15,934 bases of DNA from Corinectria fuckeliana (Eukaryota > Ascomycota > Sordariomycetes > Hypocreales > Nectriaceae), in the NCBI GenBank assembly GCA_019137255.1, contig WPDH01000286.1:1-15934 (forward strand). Reading direction: 5' to 3'. Shown here piece by piece: positions 1 through 7,681 of the stretch. How positions within the stretch are numbered: the stretch's first letter is position 1; every line of letters begins with the position of its first letter. The translations under genes and the position numbers were made by a program. The notes under the pieces were generated by a model, which was not told the DNA's origin, made no database searches, and saw only the letters and a program-made list of their open reading frames with translations.

Positions 1-365
1 TTAATATAATTTATAATATAATTATTTATATAATAAAAGATTTTTAAAAATATAAAGATTTATACTTTTAATTTTAATTTCTTTTAAAAAGAAAGTAAAA
101 ATTACTATAAAAAGATATATAATATAAATATCTTTAAAATTATATAAAGTATTCTTAAGAGTTAATATATTATATTATATTTAACTAAGAATTTATAATC
201 TATTTTATTTTACTTAAATCTATTTTATAAAAAATAGTATAAAATTAACTTTTTAAACCTACCTTTTTTAAATCTTAGAAATTTTATATACTTAGGTAGT
301 TATTATAAGATAATATAAGATTAAAGTTATTAAAATTATATAATAGATATATCTCTTATTATCTT
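1..365. other. AT-rich stretch with no readable gene
   Basis: This stretch is almost pure A/T with very short G or C runs. I see no frame with family motifs and no repeat shared with the rest of the window. It lies just beyond the presumed 3' end of the minus-strand SNF2 relic, so it may hold its former 3' flank. Confidence 0.4.
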
Positions 366-1131
366 TTATTAATTTAGTATACTATTACTAAGTATAGCCT
401 AATAATTATTATACTACTTCTTCTTATATAAGGTATTTTCTATATTAATCTCCTTCTAGTATATAATAGTATCTTAATAATTATACTCTTATTTCTACTC
501 TAAGTATTCTTACTTATAAATTATAGCCTTTATAGTAAGATAGAGAGTTAACTTATAAGTAATCTATATATTATACATATTAGCTTAAGTACCTAAGAGT
601 AGAAATATAATAACCTATCTTATCTTACTTAATAATAGCCTTAATAAGAATATTAAACTCTTCTAGTATTATAACTTTATAAGAGTATTTTATAAGAATA
701 TAATACTTATATTATAATATACTATTAGATTTAGCTATTTTATAGTTAGTTAAATAATACTATTAAGAATAAGATAGCTTATCTTATTTACTATAGTAAG
801 TTAGTATTTCTTAGTTAGGATACTAAAAGAACTTTTAATACTAGTTAAGATAATCTCTTATATACTCTTAATACTAATATTTATTATATTATATATTAAA
901 TCTAGGTAGTGTATTACTAAGGTAAGATAGTAAGTTTAGTAAATAAGAACTTAAAGGCCTGTTTATAAGAGATAATATAAGGTCTTTTCTTAGCGGCTAT
1001 TTAATATTACTTATAATAAGTAAGATTAGATATTAATCTTAGTTATTTAAAAGGTAAGGCTTCTTAAGGTGGTTTCTTAGAATAGTTATTCTAATAAGAA
1101 GGCTTATAGTAATTAGCTTACTAAGGTAGAT
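366..1131 (-). pseudogene. SNF2 relic, exon-like block 6 (C-terminal, unrecognised)
   Basis: The same frame as block 5 resumes after the 1335-1132 intron and reads as protein-like sequence (for example LRNHLKKPYLLNN and ILRVEIRV) until stops cluster near 366-410. No domain is recognised. It may be the C-terminus of the SNF2 protein or part of a separate neighbour on the same strand. The frame phase is compatible with splicing from block 5 (phase 0, acceptor TAAG at 1132). Confidence 0.45.
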
Positions 1132-1223
1132 CTTAGGAATAGGTATTATAATAAAGGTGCTTAGTAAAGGTTAAGAGTGTCTTAAGAGAATATTTAAAAA
1201 TATTTAAGAGGTGGTTATACTAA

Positions 1224-1256
1224 GATAGTCTTTAAGAATAGCTATTACTATCTTAC
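1224..1256. repeat. Short diverged copy of the palindromic element
   Basis: Arms TAAGATAGT and ACTATCTTA flank a centre containing TTAAGAATAGCTATTA, the core shared by the other palindromes. It appears to have lost most of one arm. Confidence 0.45.
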
Positions 1257-1269
1257 TAATAGTAATAGT

Positions 1270-1330
1270 AGTAAAAGAGATAAAAAAGAAAGAAAGAAAA
1301 TAAGAAAAAAAGAGAAAAAAGAAAGAGATA
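1270..1330 (+). repeat. Purine-rich tract (GAAA-type)
   Basis: About 60 bases are nearly all A and G, with several AAAG/GAAA units. It lies inside the putative intron of the minus-strand SNF2 relic, where it reads as a polypyrimidine tract. Confidence 0.7.
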
Positions 1331-1335
1331 TATAC

Positions 1336-2404
1336 TAAGTATAATACCTTAAGTAGGTAGTCTTATAATATTTATAATTATATTAGGGCTATTATATAAG
1401 AGTCTTAAAGTTAGGTCTAATATATTTCTAATTAATACTTATCCTCTACTATTATTACCTGCTAAACTAGTCGCCTCTTTTATTTTACTTCTTATCTTAT
1501 AGATACTATTACTCTTATACTACTATCTTATATATTTATACTATTACTACTTACTACTTTAAGAACTAGTACCTCTTTCTTACTAAGTTAGCTACTATTA
1601 GTTATATTCTCTTTTTAGATAGTATAATAGATAGTATAGTAGGCTAGGTTACTATAAAGCTTACTAAGCTACTAATACTCTTTACCTTCTATAAGAGTCT
1701 TACTATAGTATTATCTTTCTTTGTCTTTATAAAGTTCCTAAGTATAATACTAACTTTCTTTTTGCTAAGTACTACTATTAATATAATATAGCTATTAGTT
1801 ATTAGAGAGCTAATACTTTATGCTATAGTAATCTACTTAATATTATACTTTCTAATAAGCTTAGTCTTATTAGGGTTAGCTAGAAAGAATTAAGCTAGCT
1901 TAAAGTAAAATAAACTCTCTCTCTCTAATTTAGAAGACTTTATCTTATCTTAAGATACTTATATTCTTAGATACTAAGATACACTCTATCCTAGCTAACT
2001 TTATAGAATTTTAAAACTATAAATAATATAAGCTTCTCTCTTAATAGTATCTAAGATCTTACTCTTAGCTATAAGAGTTATTATATATTTTTCCAGGTTT
2101 TATACTATAGCTACTATATTATATAAGTAATAATATAAGATAATTTCCTATTTGATATTTTCTTTTTAGCCTACTTACTATAAGCATCTTATTACCTAGA
2201 GTGCTTTTAATATATTTCCTAGCTCTTTTATAATAATACCTTAGTAATAAGCCTTATAAAAATTTATACTATAGGCTAATAGTATTATTAATATGATTAA
2301 ATATATATAAAGAGTAGTCTTATTATTAAACTTTACTACTATAAGATCTTACTTAGCTTAGCTGTTTTATAATATATAATATAAAGTTAAAATACTATAT
2401 ATAA
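1336..2404 (-). pseudogene. SNF2 relic, exon-like block 5 (rest of helicase C, charged tail)
   Basis: The block starts at codon position 3 after a TATAG acceptor at 2405, completing the codon left open at 2651. It reads YFNFILYII, then FNHINN, then IVSRLKRKYQIG, which could be remnants of SNF2 motifs IV to VI (the arginine-finger GR-x-x-R-x-GQ type), but spacing and residues are not convincing. KPGKIYNNSYS and LARIECILVSKN follow, then a Gln/Glu/Lys-rich tail down to about 1381. The block ends on a whole codon before a GTATAT donor at 1335. Confidence 0.6.
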
Positions 2405-2467
2405 CTATAAGAGTATTAAGAATCTTATACTATACTAATTAGCTAATAGTCTTAAATAGGAGTACTA

Positions 2468-2525
2468 AGTAGCCTTTAAGAATAGCTATTAGGATTTATA
2501 CTAATAACTATTCCTAGAGGCTACT
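2468..2525. repeat. Palindromic element copy A
   Basis: Imperfect inverted repeat with 24-base arms (2468-2491 and 2502-2525) and a 10-base loop. The arms differ at three positions, all explained by C-to-T or G-to-A. The core of the arm is AAGAATAGCTATTA. It sits in the 2650-2405 intron. Confidence 0.92.
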
Positions 2526-2561
2526 ACTTAATTTAGGTAAGAGAAGGAAATAAGAGTGCTA

Positions 2562-2619
2562 AGCAGCCTCTAAGAATAGCTATTAGGATTTATACTAACA
2601 GCTGTTCTTAGAGGCTAGC
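2562..2619. repeat. Palindromic element copy B
   Basis: Arms 2562-2585 and 2596-2619 around the same 10-base loop (GGATTTATAC) as copy A. The right arm keeps TAACAGCTGTTC, probably closer to the undamaged element. It is in the same intron as copy A, 36 bases away. Confidence 0.92.
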
Positions 2620-2650
2620 TTAGTAATAAGATAAAAGAAAAAGAATATAC

Positions 2651-4146
2651 TATAAGGTTAGAGGATTATTATAATACACTAAGAGTTAATTATTAGTAGT
2701 ATATACTATAAGAATTTTTAACAAGATGTATATATACTTAGGGGAATCCTAAAAAATATACTAGACTTATCTAGCCTTATCTAACAGGAAGCTATACTTT
2801 TATAAGGTCTTAGTATTATAAAACACCTAGTAGAGACTACTAGAGCTGTCTATTAAGGTAACTTAGTTAACCTTTTTAGTACTAGCTATAAGGTCTAGCT
2901 TATTTCTTATAACTTAGTCTAACTACTATTAGGCCTTTTCTAGTGTGTTTACCTTACTAATTAGAAGCAGGTTATTATAGTTCTAAGGCTTATTATTAGT
3001 ATTATTTAGGCATACTAGCTTATCTAGTATTAGGCTAAAGTTAGCCTCTCTAATAAGAGTGCTACTTTATAAGTCTACTATATATCTTATAATTCTAATA
3101 GTAAGTTCTATTAGTATTATATTATTTATATCTATTAATATTATAAGAAGGTGCTAATATACTATACTATTAAGTATTATTATAATATCTTTTACTATTC
3201 TCCTATTAGATAGTATCTCTAATAGTATCTTATTAGTTAGGCTTAGTAGCTTATTTTATAGCTTACTAATCTCTACTACTATATAGTGCTAAATATTATC
3301 TAGTAGGTATAGCTTTACTATTATAATACTTATATTAGTAATACTCTTACCTATATATATTTCTAAACTATCTAGTATTATTATAAGTATAAGTATACTA
3401 TACTATATAAATATTATTAAAAGAATAAGTTATATAGCTAGTATAAAAATATCTATATTAAACTTAGACTTATTTATAAAGCACTTAAAGAGTATTAGGT
3501 AGTATATAAATAAGAGACTTTTTCTAGACTTAATATATCTCTTATACTCTAAGTAGTAGTATTACTTAAGAGGTAAAAAGAGAGTTAAGTTAATAATATT
3601 CTTCTTAGAGAGGTTAGCTAGTTTAATATTACTATAGTGTTTATTTACCTTAAGAGTATTTTAGTATTTTTTATTATAAAAAGTCTATACTATACTAGCA
3701 TACTCTACTAGTAACTAGCTAATAGGCTAAGCAGGGTTCTAAAGGAGGGTAAGATACTCTTAGATATCCTAGATATAGTTAGATATTAGTATAGTAGATA
3801 CTAAGAGGAGGCTATCTCGCTTAAGTTACTAGAATATTTTATTTCTAGCTGTAGTTATATTCTTAAGAAAGTAATACTTGTTTACTATAATTAGTAACTA
3901 GTTGTTATTTATAAGCATCTTTTTTTAAGGCTTATAAAAGGTAATAAGCTTCTTATTAGGGTTAGGTATTATAAGCTGATTATTACTATTATTAGGGACC
4001 TTAAGGTCTTCTTTTAGGTCTTCTAAAAGGTTATTCCCTTTAGCAAGAGAGTCTATCTATAAGTAGTTAATTTGTTTACTAATAACAGATTTTAATAGCC
4101 TAGTGATTCTAGTTGTGTAAGAGGTGAGAATAATTACTTAAGCAGT
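2651..4146 (-). pseudogene. SNF2 relic, exon-like block 4 (motifs Ib, II, III and start of helicase C)
   Basis: VIILTSYTT just after the splice junction is motif Ib. The codons aac-aag-tat-tac at 3882-3871 are a RIP-converted DECH box, preceded by IIV and followed by FLKN. The codons tct-act-ata-cta at 3798-3787 are a converted S-A-T-P motif III, followed by a YLTLL-NPA segment seen in fungal SNF2 proteins. A long linker with few stops (about 7 in 190 codons over 2960-3540) leads to SPK near 2745 and LLVYYNNPLT, resembling the first strand of the helicase C domain. The block ends after two bases of a codon at 2651. Confidence 0.85.
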
Positions 4147-4260
4147 CTATAGTTATAGTTAGTATAATAAAGAGTGTAAGAGAGGTAGTATCTAGAAACA
4201 GTTATTATAATCTATACTAACAGCTATTCCTAGATGCTATTTAGACAGGAGGGGACTTAC
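4147..4260 (-). other. Intron with one palindrome, phase 0 (introner-like)
   Basis: On the minus strand the donor is GTAAGT at 4260, followed by CCCCTCCT, palindrome C, a pyrimidine-rich tract, TACTAAC and the acceptor AACTATAG ending at 4147. Removing these 114 bases joins motif Ia sequence to motif Ib in frame. The whole intron is alike the 4770-4647 intron in order, spacing and 3' end, which suggests the two are copies of one mobile intron family. Confidence 0.85.
4186..4239. repeat. Palindromic element copy C
   Basis: Arms 4186-4207 and 4218-4239 with a 10-base loop. The right arm reads TAACAGCTATTCCTAGATGC. It forms the middle of the 4260-4147 intron of the SNF2 relic. Confidence 0.9.
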
Positions 4261-4646
4261 CTTAAGGTTCTTATAGTTTTTAGCTAGCTTATTTACTAGC
4301 TTCTAAAGTTTAGGTAAGCTATCTAAAGTTTATAGCTTTTAATCTAGATTAAGATAATTATTATAACTCTAGTAGAGTAAATATATAATAAAAACACCCC
4401 TCTAAAGTGTGTTAAGTTTGTTAAACACCTAGTTAAGTATAGCAGCTAGGATAAAAAGGAGAATAAGCTTAAAAAGGTGCTTATCTAGTAAAAGTTTAAC
4501 CTATTTAAGCTTAACTCTATACTCTCTCTATTTAGTAAGCAGTCTTATTATAAGGCAAAAAGTAAATATCTTTCTAGTGCTATATTTATTTAAGAGAAAG
4601 GTAAATCTTAGTAGTAAGATTAGGAGTTTTACTAGTTAATTTATAT
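4261..4646 (-). pseudogene. SNF2 relic, exon-like block 3 (motifs I and Ia)
   Basis: This block holds the Walker A region. The codons aat-aaa-tat-agc-act-aga-aag-ata at 4590-4567 read NKYSTRKI. Undoing only G-to-A and C-to-T gives D-E-C-G-T-G-K-T. Then KLILLFILAAILN near 4470-4430 corresponds to the SNF2 motif Ia consensus K-P-x-L-x-x-x-P-A-x-L. TLDSLPKLQ-like residues near 4326-4300 follow, as in fungal DECH-type members. The block begins at codon position 2, which matches the one base carried by block 2. It ends on a whole codon at 4261 before a GTAAGT donor. Confidence 0.85.
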
Positions 4647-4770
4647 CTATAGTTATATTAGTATATCTTTAGTATAAAAAGAGAGGAGAGAGAGAGTAAT
4701 ATTTAGAAATAGCTATTAAGATTAGATACTAATAGCTATTTCTAGATATCACTCTAGGAGGAGTATATAC
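4647..4770 (-). other. Intron with one palindrome, phase 1 (introner-like)
   Basis: On the minus strand the donor is GTATAT at 4770, followed by a CTCCTCCT stretch, palindrome D, a CTCTCTCTCTCCTCTC pyrimidine tract, TACTAAT and the acceptor AACTATAG ending at 4647. Removing these 124 bases joins block 2 to block 3 in the frame that gives the SNF2 lead-in followed by motif I, so the boundaries are well supported. Confidence 0.8.
4695..4753. repeat. Palindromic element copy D
   Basis: Arms 4695-4718 and 4730-4753 with an 11-base loop and core TTAGAAATAGCTATTA. It forms the middle of the 4770-4647 intron of the SNF2 relic. Confidence 0.9.
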
Positions 4771-6028
4771 TTATAATTTAAGGTGGCTTTATAATTATTA
4801 TTAGATTATAAGAGTTAATAGTAAGTATATTTAGGTTAATATCCTACTAAGTGTAAATCTTAGTAAGGTCTTAGTTAGGTAAGAGAATCTTCTTAAGGAG
4901 TAACCTAGATTTATATAGTCTATATAGCTTATTATTATCTAGTGCTGTCTTATATTATATAGACTTAAGTGGTTTCTATATAGCTGTCTTTATATTAGTT
5001 ACTACCTGCTTATTATACTATTTTACTATTACTATTATATTAAGCTTAATCTTAGTAAGGTTAGTAATATAAAGGTCTATAAAGATAAGATAGTATAATA
5101 AGCCCTAGATAGCTATATAGATTTAGCTATTAATAAGTTTACAGATTATAGTGTGTTTATAGTTAGTTATTAGTAAGTGTGCTTTTTTAGTAAATAACCT
5201 GCTTATAAGAGACTTTACTAGGTTAATACCTAGTATAATAGTATAAAGAGTCTAAGAGATTACCTTTAATACTATATTTAGCAGGATACTATTAATATTA
5301 GCTAGAGTGGTCTTATACTCTGTCTTATTTATCTTACTTAGCTAATCTATTATACTTAGTATATAAATAATTTAATTTTATAACACTTATAAGCTTATTA
5401 CCTTTAAGTTATCTATAAAGAAGTTATCTTTAAGAAAATATAGTTCCCTTTTAATCTTAGTAATAACCTTAGAATAGTACTTTATAATAGCTATCTTTAC
5501 TTATATTTAGCACTTCTTAGTTATATACTCTTAGAAGGTTAAAAGTTAACTTAATAATATTTTTACCTTCTTATTAGTGCTAAACAGGTAGTTTTTTACT
5601 ATAGATTAGCAGCCTTTTACTATATAGACTATAATAATAGCCTATTATTAATCCTTATAGTAATAGCCCTAAATATAACAGTTAGTATCTATATTATCCT
5701 TCTAGTAAAAGATTATAAGGTTATTATTTATAAGGTAAAAAGTATAAGTAAAAACTATTAATATTATATTAATATTATTTACTTATATGTTTTACTCTGT
5801 TAGGAAAAAAGGGTTTTTTCCTTTTAAAAAAGAGATTAGTATCTTTCTAGATTACTTAAGCTTATTACTAAGCTAGCTATAAGTACTATATAATATATAA
5901 AACTTATCCTAAATTTTTATTATAATTAGTAGCTTTCTACTAATATTCTTAATATTTAATATATTATACTTTAGCTTATAGTGTTTAAAAAGTATAATAA
6001 GTAGCTAGAGTAAGATTATACCTATTTA
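4771..6028 (-). pseudogene. SNF2 relic, exon-like block 2 (upstream of the ATPase core)
   Basis: This frame (codons with lowest coordinate 5516, 5513 and so on) has far fewer stops than the other two minus frames over 4801-5518, about 6 percent by my count. It reads as a Lys/Ile/Asn-rich protein, for example KYYSKVITKIKRELYF. Near its 3' end, INSYNL followed by IIIKP matches the lead-in to the SNF2 ATPase core (a K-P-H-Q type motif just before motif I). The block ends after the first base of a codon at donor 4770, which fits the next block's phase. The upstream acceptor is ambiguous (6029 or 6005 fit the phase). Confidence 0.7.
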
Positions 6029-6073
6029 CTATATTAGTACTATATAAATAAGAGGTAGAAACAGGTAGCTTAA

Positions 6074-6132
6074 GGTAGCATCTAAGAATAACTATTAGGA
6101 CTAGATGCTAATAACTATTTTTAGATCCTGCT
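6074..6132. repeat. Palindromic element copy E
   Basis: Arms 6074-6097 and 6109-6132 with an 11-base loop and core TCTAAGAATAACTATTA. It is paired with copy F in the same intron. Confidence 0.9.
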
Positions 6133-6173
6133 TAGTTATTTAAGCAAAAGGAAAAAAGAGAAAAAAGGCTTAA

Positions 6174-6232
6174 AGTAGCATCTAGGAATAACTATTAAGA
6201 TTAGATATTAATAACTATTTCTAGATACTATC
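6174..6232. repeat. Palindromic element copy F
   Basis: Arms 6174-6197 and 6209-6232 with an 11-base loop. The left arm starts AGTAGCATCTAGGAATAAC. It lies exactly 100 bases from copy E start to start, so the pair looks like a duplication of element plus spacer. Confidence 0.9.
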
Positions 6233-6261
6233 TTAGGCTAATATAAGAGGAAAGAAGGTAC

Positions 6262-6990
6262 TTATAAGTAGTATCTTAAAAGTAAAATAAGATATATATA
6301 TACTTAAATTTTAAGTAGGCTACTTATATTATCTTATTCTCTAGTAGCTTCTTAGCCCTAAGAAGGTAAGTATATTTTAGATAATTATAAGCTTATATAT
6401 CTTATATTATAATATTATTATTTAGTACCTTTTTACTACTAGCTACTAGTAAGTAATAAATAAACTTAGACTGCTTAATATAAGTATAAAAGTACTAGAT
6501 AGTAGGAATAGTATATCTTATCTTCTATTTATAGCTTATAAGGTTTATAGTTTAGTTAATATTAAGAGGGTTCTCTAGGCTAACTATAGCTTTTTTCTTA
6601 TCTTTAGGTGTGAGTTTAGTTAGAGGGTTAGCCTATAGTTTTAGTATCTCTTCTAGTAAGTATATATTATTCTTATCTTACTAGGAGGATAATAAGAATA
6701 GTAGGATTATATTATAGTTAGCTCTACTGCTAGAAAGATAAGTATAAGTAAAAGAGATTATCTTACTAAGTTTTACAGACTTTAGGGCCTTCTTTTTAGT
6801 GTTTTATAGTAAGATCTTTCTTATAGTCTTAGGCCTTTAGGCTAAGAGCTTTTTTCCCCTCTTACCTAAGGTGCTACTCTTACCTAGTATACTTAATAAG
6901 TAACCTATATAAGATTAGTTTATATAGTTAGTTATTTAGTTATTTATTTCTTAGGTAGTTAAATAGGGTATAATAGAGAGAGGCTAAAAA
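6262..6990 (-). pseudogene. SNF2 relic, exon-like block 1 (N-terminal, low complexity)
   Basis: The frame whose codons end at 7018, 7015 and so on reads as a charged, Gln/Lys/Arg/Ser-rich polypeptide, for example KKDLTIKH and KEGPKVCKT, with stops at former Gln/Arg/Trp positions. No domain is recognisable, as expected for the N-terminal tail of a fungal SNF2 protein. It starts after a branch-site-like CTAAT and a pyrimidine run ending in TAG at 6991 or 6984. It ends at a GTACCT donor candidate at 6261. The true start codon is not visible and may lie further upstream. Confidence 0.55.
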
Positions 6991-7024
6991 CTAGTATTAG
7001 TAGTATAATCTAAAAGGTTATATA

Positions 7025-7082
7025 AGTAGCATCTAGAAATAACTATTAAGATTATTCCTAATAACTATTCTTAAAGGCTGTC
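7025..7082. repeat. Palindromic element copy G
   Basis: Arms 7025-7048 and 7059-7082 with a 10-base loop. The left arm reads AGTAGCATCTAGAAATAAC. It sits just before the branch site and acceptor of the putative first SNF2 intron. Confidence 0.88.
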
Positions 7083-7144
7083 TTATTATAAGATAATAAA
7101 ATTCGTAAGAGGGAGGGGTTAAGTAGAGGAAATATAGTAAATAT

Positions 7145-7169
7145 TATATCTAGAAATAGTTATTAGGAA
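7145..7169 (+). repeat. Half copy of the palindromic element
   Basis: TATATCTAGAAATAGTTATT matches the left arm of the full copies. No partner arm follows within the usual distance. Confidence 0.65.
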
Positions 7170-7200
7170 AAAAAGGCGAGAAATAAGTAAAGAGTGGGAT

Positions 7201-7276
7201 TTAAAGTTAGATTTAAAGTTAGAGTTAAGTTTAGCAGAGTTAAGTTTAGCAGAGTCTAGAAATAACTATTAAGATT
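7201..7276 (+). repeat. Short tandem repeats ending in a palindrome half copy
   Basis: TTAAAGTTAGAT-type units and two copies of TTAAGTTTAGCAGAG run into TCTAGAAATAACTATTAAG (about 7253-7272), a left-arm half copy of the palindromic element. All lie within the putative first intron of the SNF2 relic. Confidence 0.7.
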
Positions 7277-7279
7277 AAG

Positions 7280-7340
7280 AGTACTTACCTAAGTTAGTTA
7301 GTTAGTAAGTTATAAAAAGAAAGAAGAAAGAAAGAAAGTA
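7280..7340 (-). promoter_or_regulatory. Acceptor-like site abutting a GTAAGT donor
   Basis: On the minus strand a pyrimidine-rich run (CTTTCTTTCTTCTTTC) leads to ACTAACTAACTAACTTAG, directly followed by GTAAGT. This looks like a complete 3' splice region joined to a 5' splice site with no exon between them. It could be the end of a real exon, a zero-length exon, or chance. Confidence 0.35.
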
Positions 7341-7681
7341 AGAGAGTTAGAGTTTTATAGCTTTAATTCTGCTATTATATATTTATATATTTACCACCCT
7401 TTAGCTACTATTATTAAACATAGGTGATAGTAGTAAATTAGGGTTAGTATAAGGTTAGCACTAGATTAGAGTTAGTACAGGGTATTTTCTAGTAACTATT
7501 CTTAGAGGCTACCTTATAGGCTACTAGTGTTTTCTTAATAACTATTCCTAGAGGCTGCCTTATAGGCTATAAGTGTTTTCTTAATAACTATTCCTAAAGG
7601 GTATAATATATATAGTTACTCTTACTTTATAATTTAGTTTAGGTTTATCTTAATTAGTATTTACTACTAGTAGAGAACTCT
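7289..7681. other. Spacer between divergent relics
   Basis: No convincing frame is seen. It holds the pyrimidine/CTAAC block above and the 46-bp tandem repeats at 7485-7600. Since the SNF2 relic runs left on the minus strand and the 7682 frame runs right on the plus strand, the former promoters of both may lie here, but I see no defensible TATA or initiator element. Confidence 0.4.
7485..7600 (+). repeat. 46-bp tandem repeat built on the palindrome right arm
   Basis: The palindrome arm TAACTATTC(C/T)TAGAGGCT recurs at 7493, 7539 and 7585 (the third truncated), each 46 bases apart, followed by CTTATAGGCTA-AGTGTTTTC. Two full units and a partial one are present. Confidence 0.85.

Larger units (their letters stand above)
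1132..1335 (-). other. Putative intron with shortened palindrome and long pyrimidine tract
   Basis: On the minus strand the donor is GTATAT at 1335, followed by about 60 bases of almost pure pyrimidine (purines on the plus strand, 1270-1330), then a short inverted repeat at 1224-1256 containing the family core AATAGCTATTCTTAA, and TACTAAG with an acceptor candidate at 1132. Phase 0 on both sides is consistent, but the acceptor is a guess. Confidence 0.45.
2405..2650 (-). other. Intron with two tandem palindromes, phase 2
   Basis: On the minus strand the donor is GTATAT at 2650, with a pyrimidine tract. Palindromes B (2562-2619) and A (2468-2525) follow, then CTTAATACTCTTATAG ending at 2405. 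Removing these 246 bases completes the split codon and continues from NNPLTLY into YFNFILYII, as expected inside the helicase C domain. An upstream TATAG at 2430 does not keep the frame. Confidence 0.7.
6029..6261 (-). other. Intron carrying two tandem palindromes
   Basis: On the minus strand the donor candidate is GTACCT at 6261. Palindromes F (6174-6232) and E (6074-6132) come next, separated by a pyrimidine-rich spacer, followed by TACTAAT and several TAG acceptors. Acceptors at 6029 or 6005 restore the downstream frame. The one at 6022, better placed relative to the branch site, does not. RIP readily creates new TAG triplets, so the original acceptor is uncertain. Confidence 0.55.
366..6990 (-). 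pseudogene. Decayed multi-exon SNF2-family helicase-like ATPase
   Basis: Reading the minus strand with TAA/TAG as lost Gln/Arg/Trp gives about 1,900 codons in six exon-like blocks. SNF2 motifs appear in order. Motif I reads LNKYSTRKI at 4593-4567, from a DECGTGKT-type Walker A. Motif Ia reads LILLFILAAIL near 4467-4435. Motif Ib reads VIILTSYTT near 4140-4114. Motif II reads IIVNKYYFLKN near 3891-3859, from a DECH box. Motif III reads LLVSTILIS at 3807-3781, from a SATP-type motif. Each change is C-to-T or G-to-A. A helicase-C start (SPK near 2745-2737, then LLVYYNNPLT) follows, but motifs V and VI are unclear. SNF2 proteins are DNA-dependent ATPases that move nucleosomes or translocate on DNA. 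DECH-type members are common, and often multicopy, in fungi. Motif I to II is about 200 residues and II to III about 28. No active product is possible. Confidence 0.85.
6991..7288 (-). other. Putative first intron of the SNF2 relic
   Basis: On the minus strand a canonical GTAAGT donor at 7288 is followed by palindrome half-copies (7249-7276, 7145-7169), a short tandem repeat, a full palindrome (7025-7082), and then TATACTACTAATACTAG with a final TTTTTAG. At about 300 bp it is long for a fungal intron because of the repeat content. The acceptor may be 6991 or 6984. Confidence 0.5.

Noticed and set aside
2430..2430. TATAG acceptor for the 2650 intron
   Set aside because: It does not restore the reading frame of block 5. 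The acceptor at 2405 does.
2468..7082. CRISPR-like or regularly spaced repeat array
   Set aside because: The palindromes are irregularly spaced (36 to over 1,300 bases), coincide with intron positions, and there are no uniform spacers or cas genes.
7438..7447. TTAGGGTTAG as a telomeric repeat remnant
   Set aside because: Only one and a half units are present in an A/T/G-rich context, so chance is enough.
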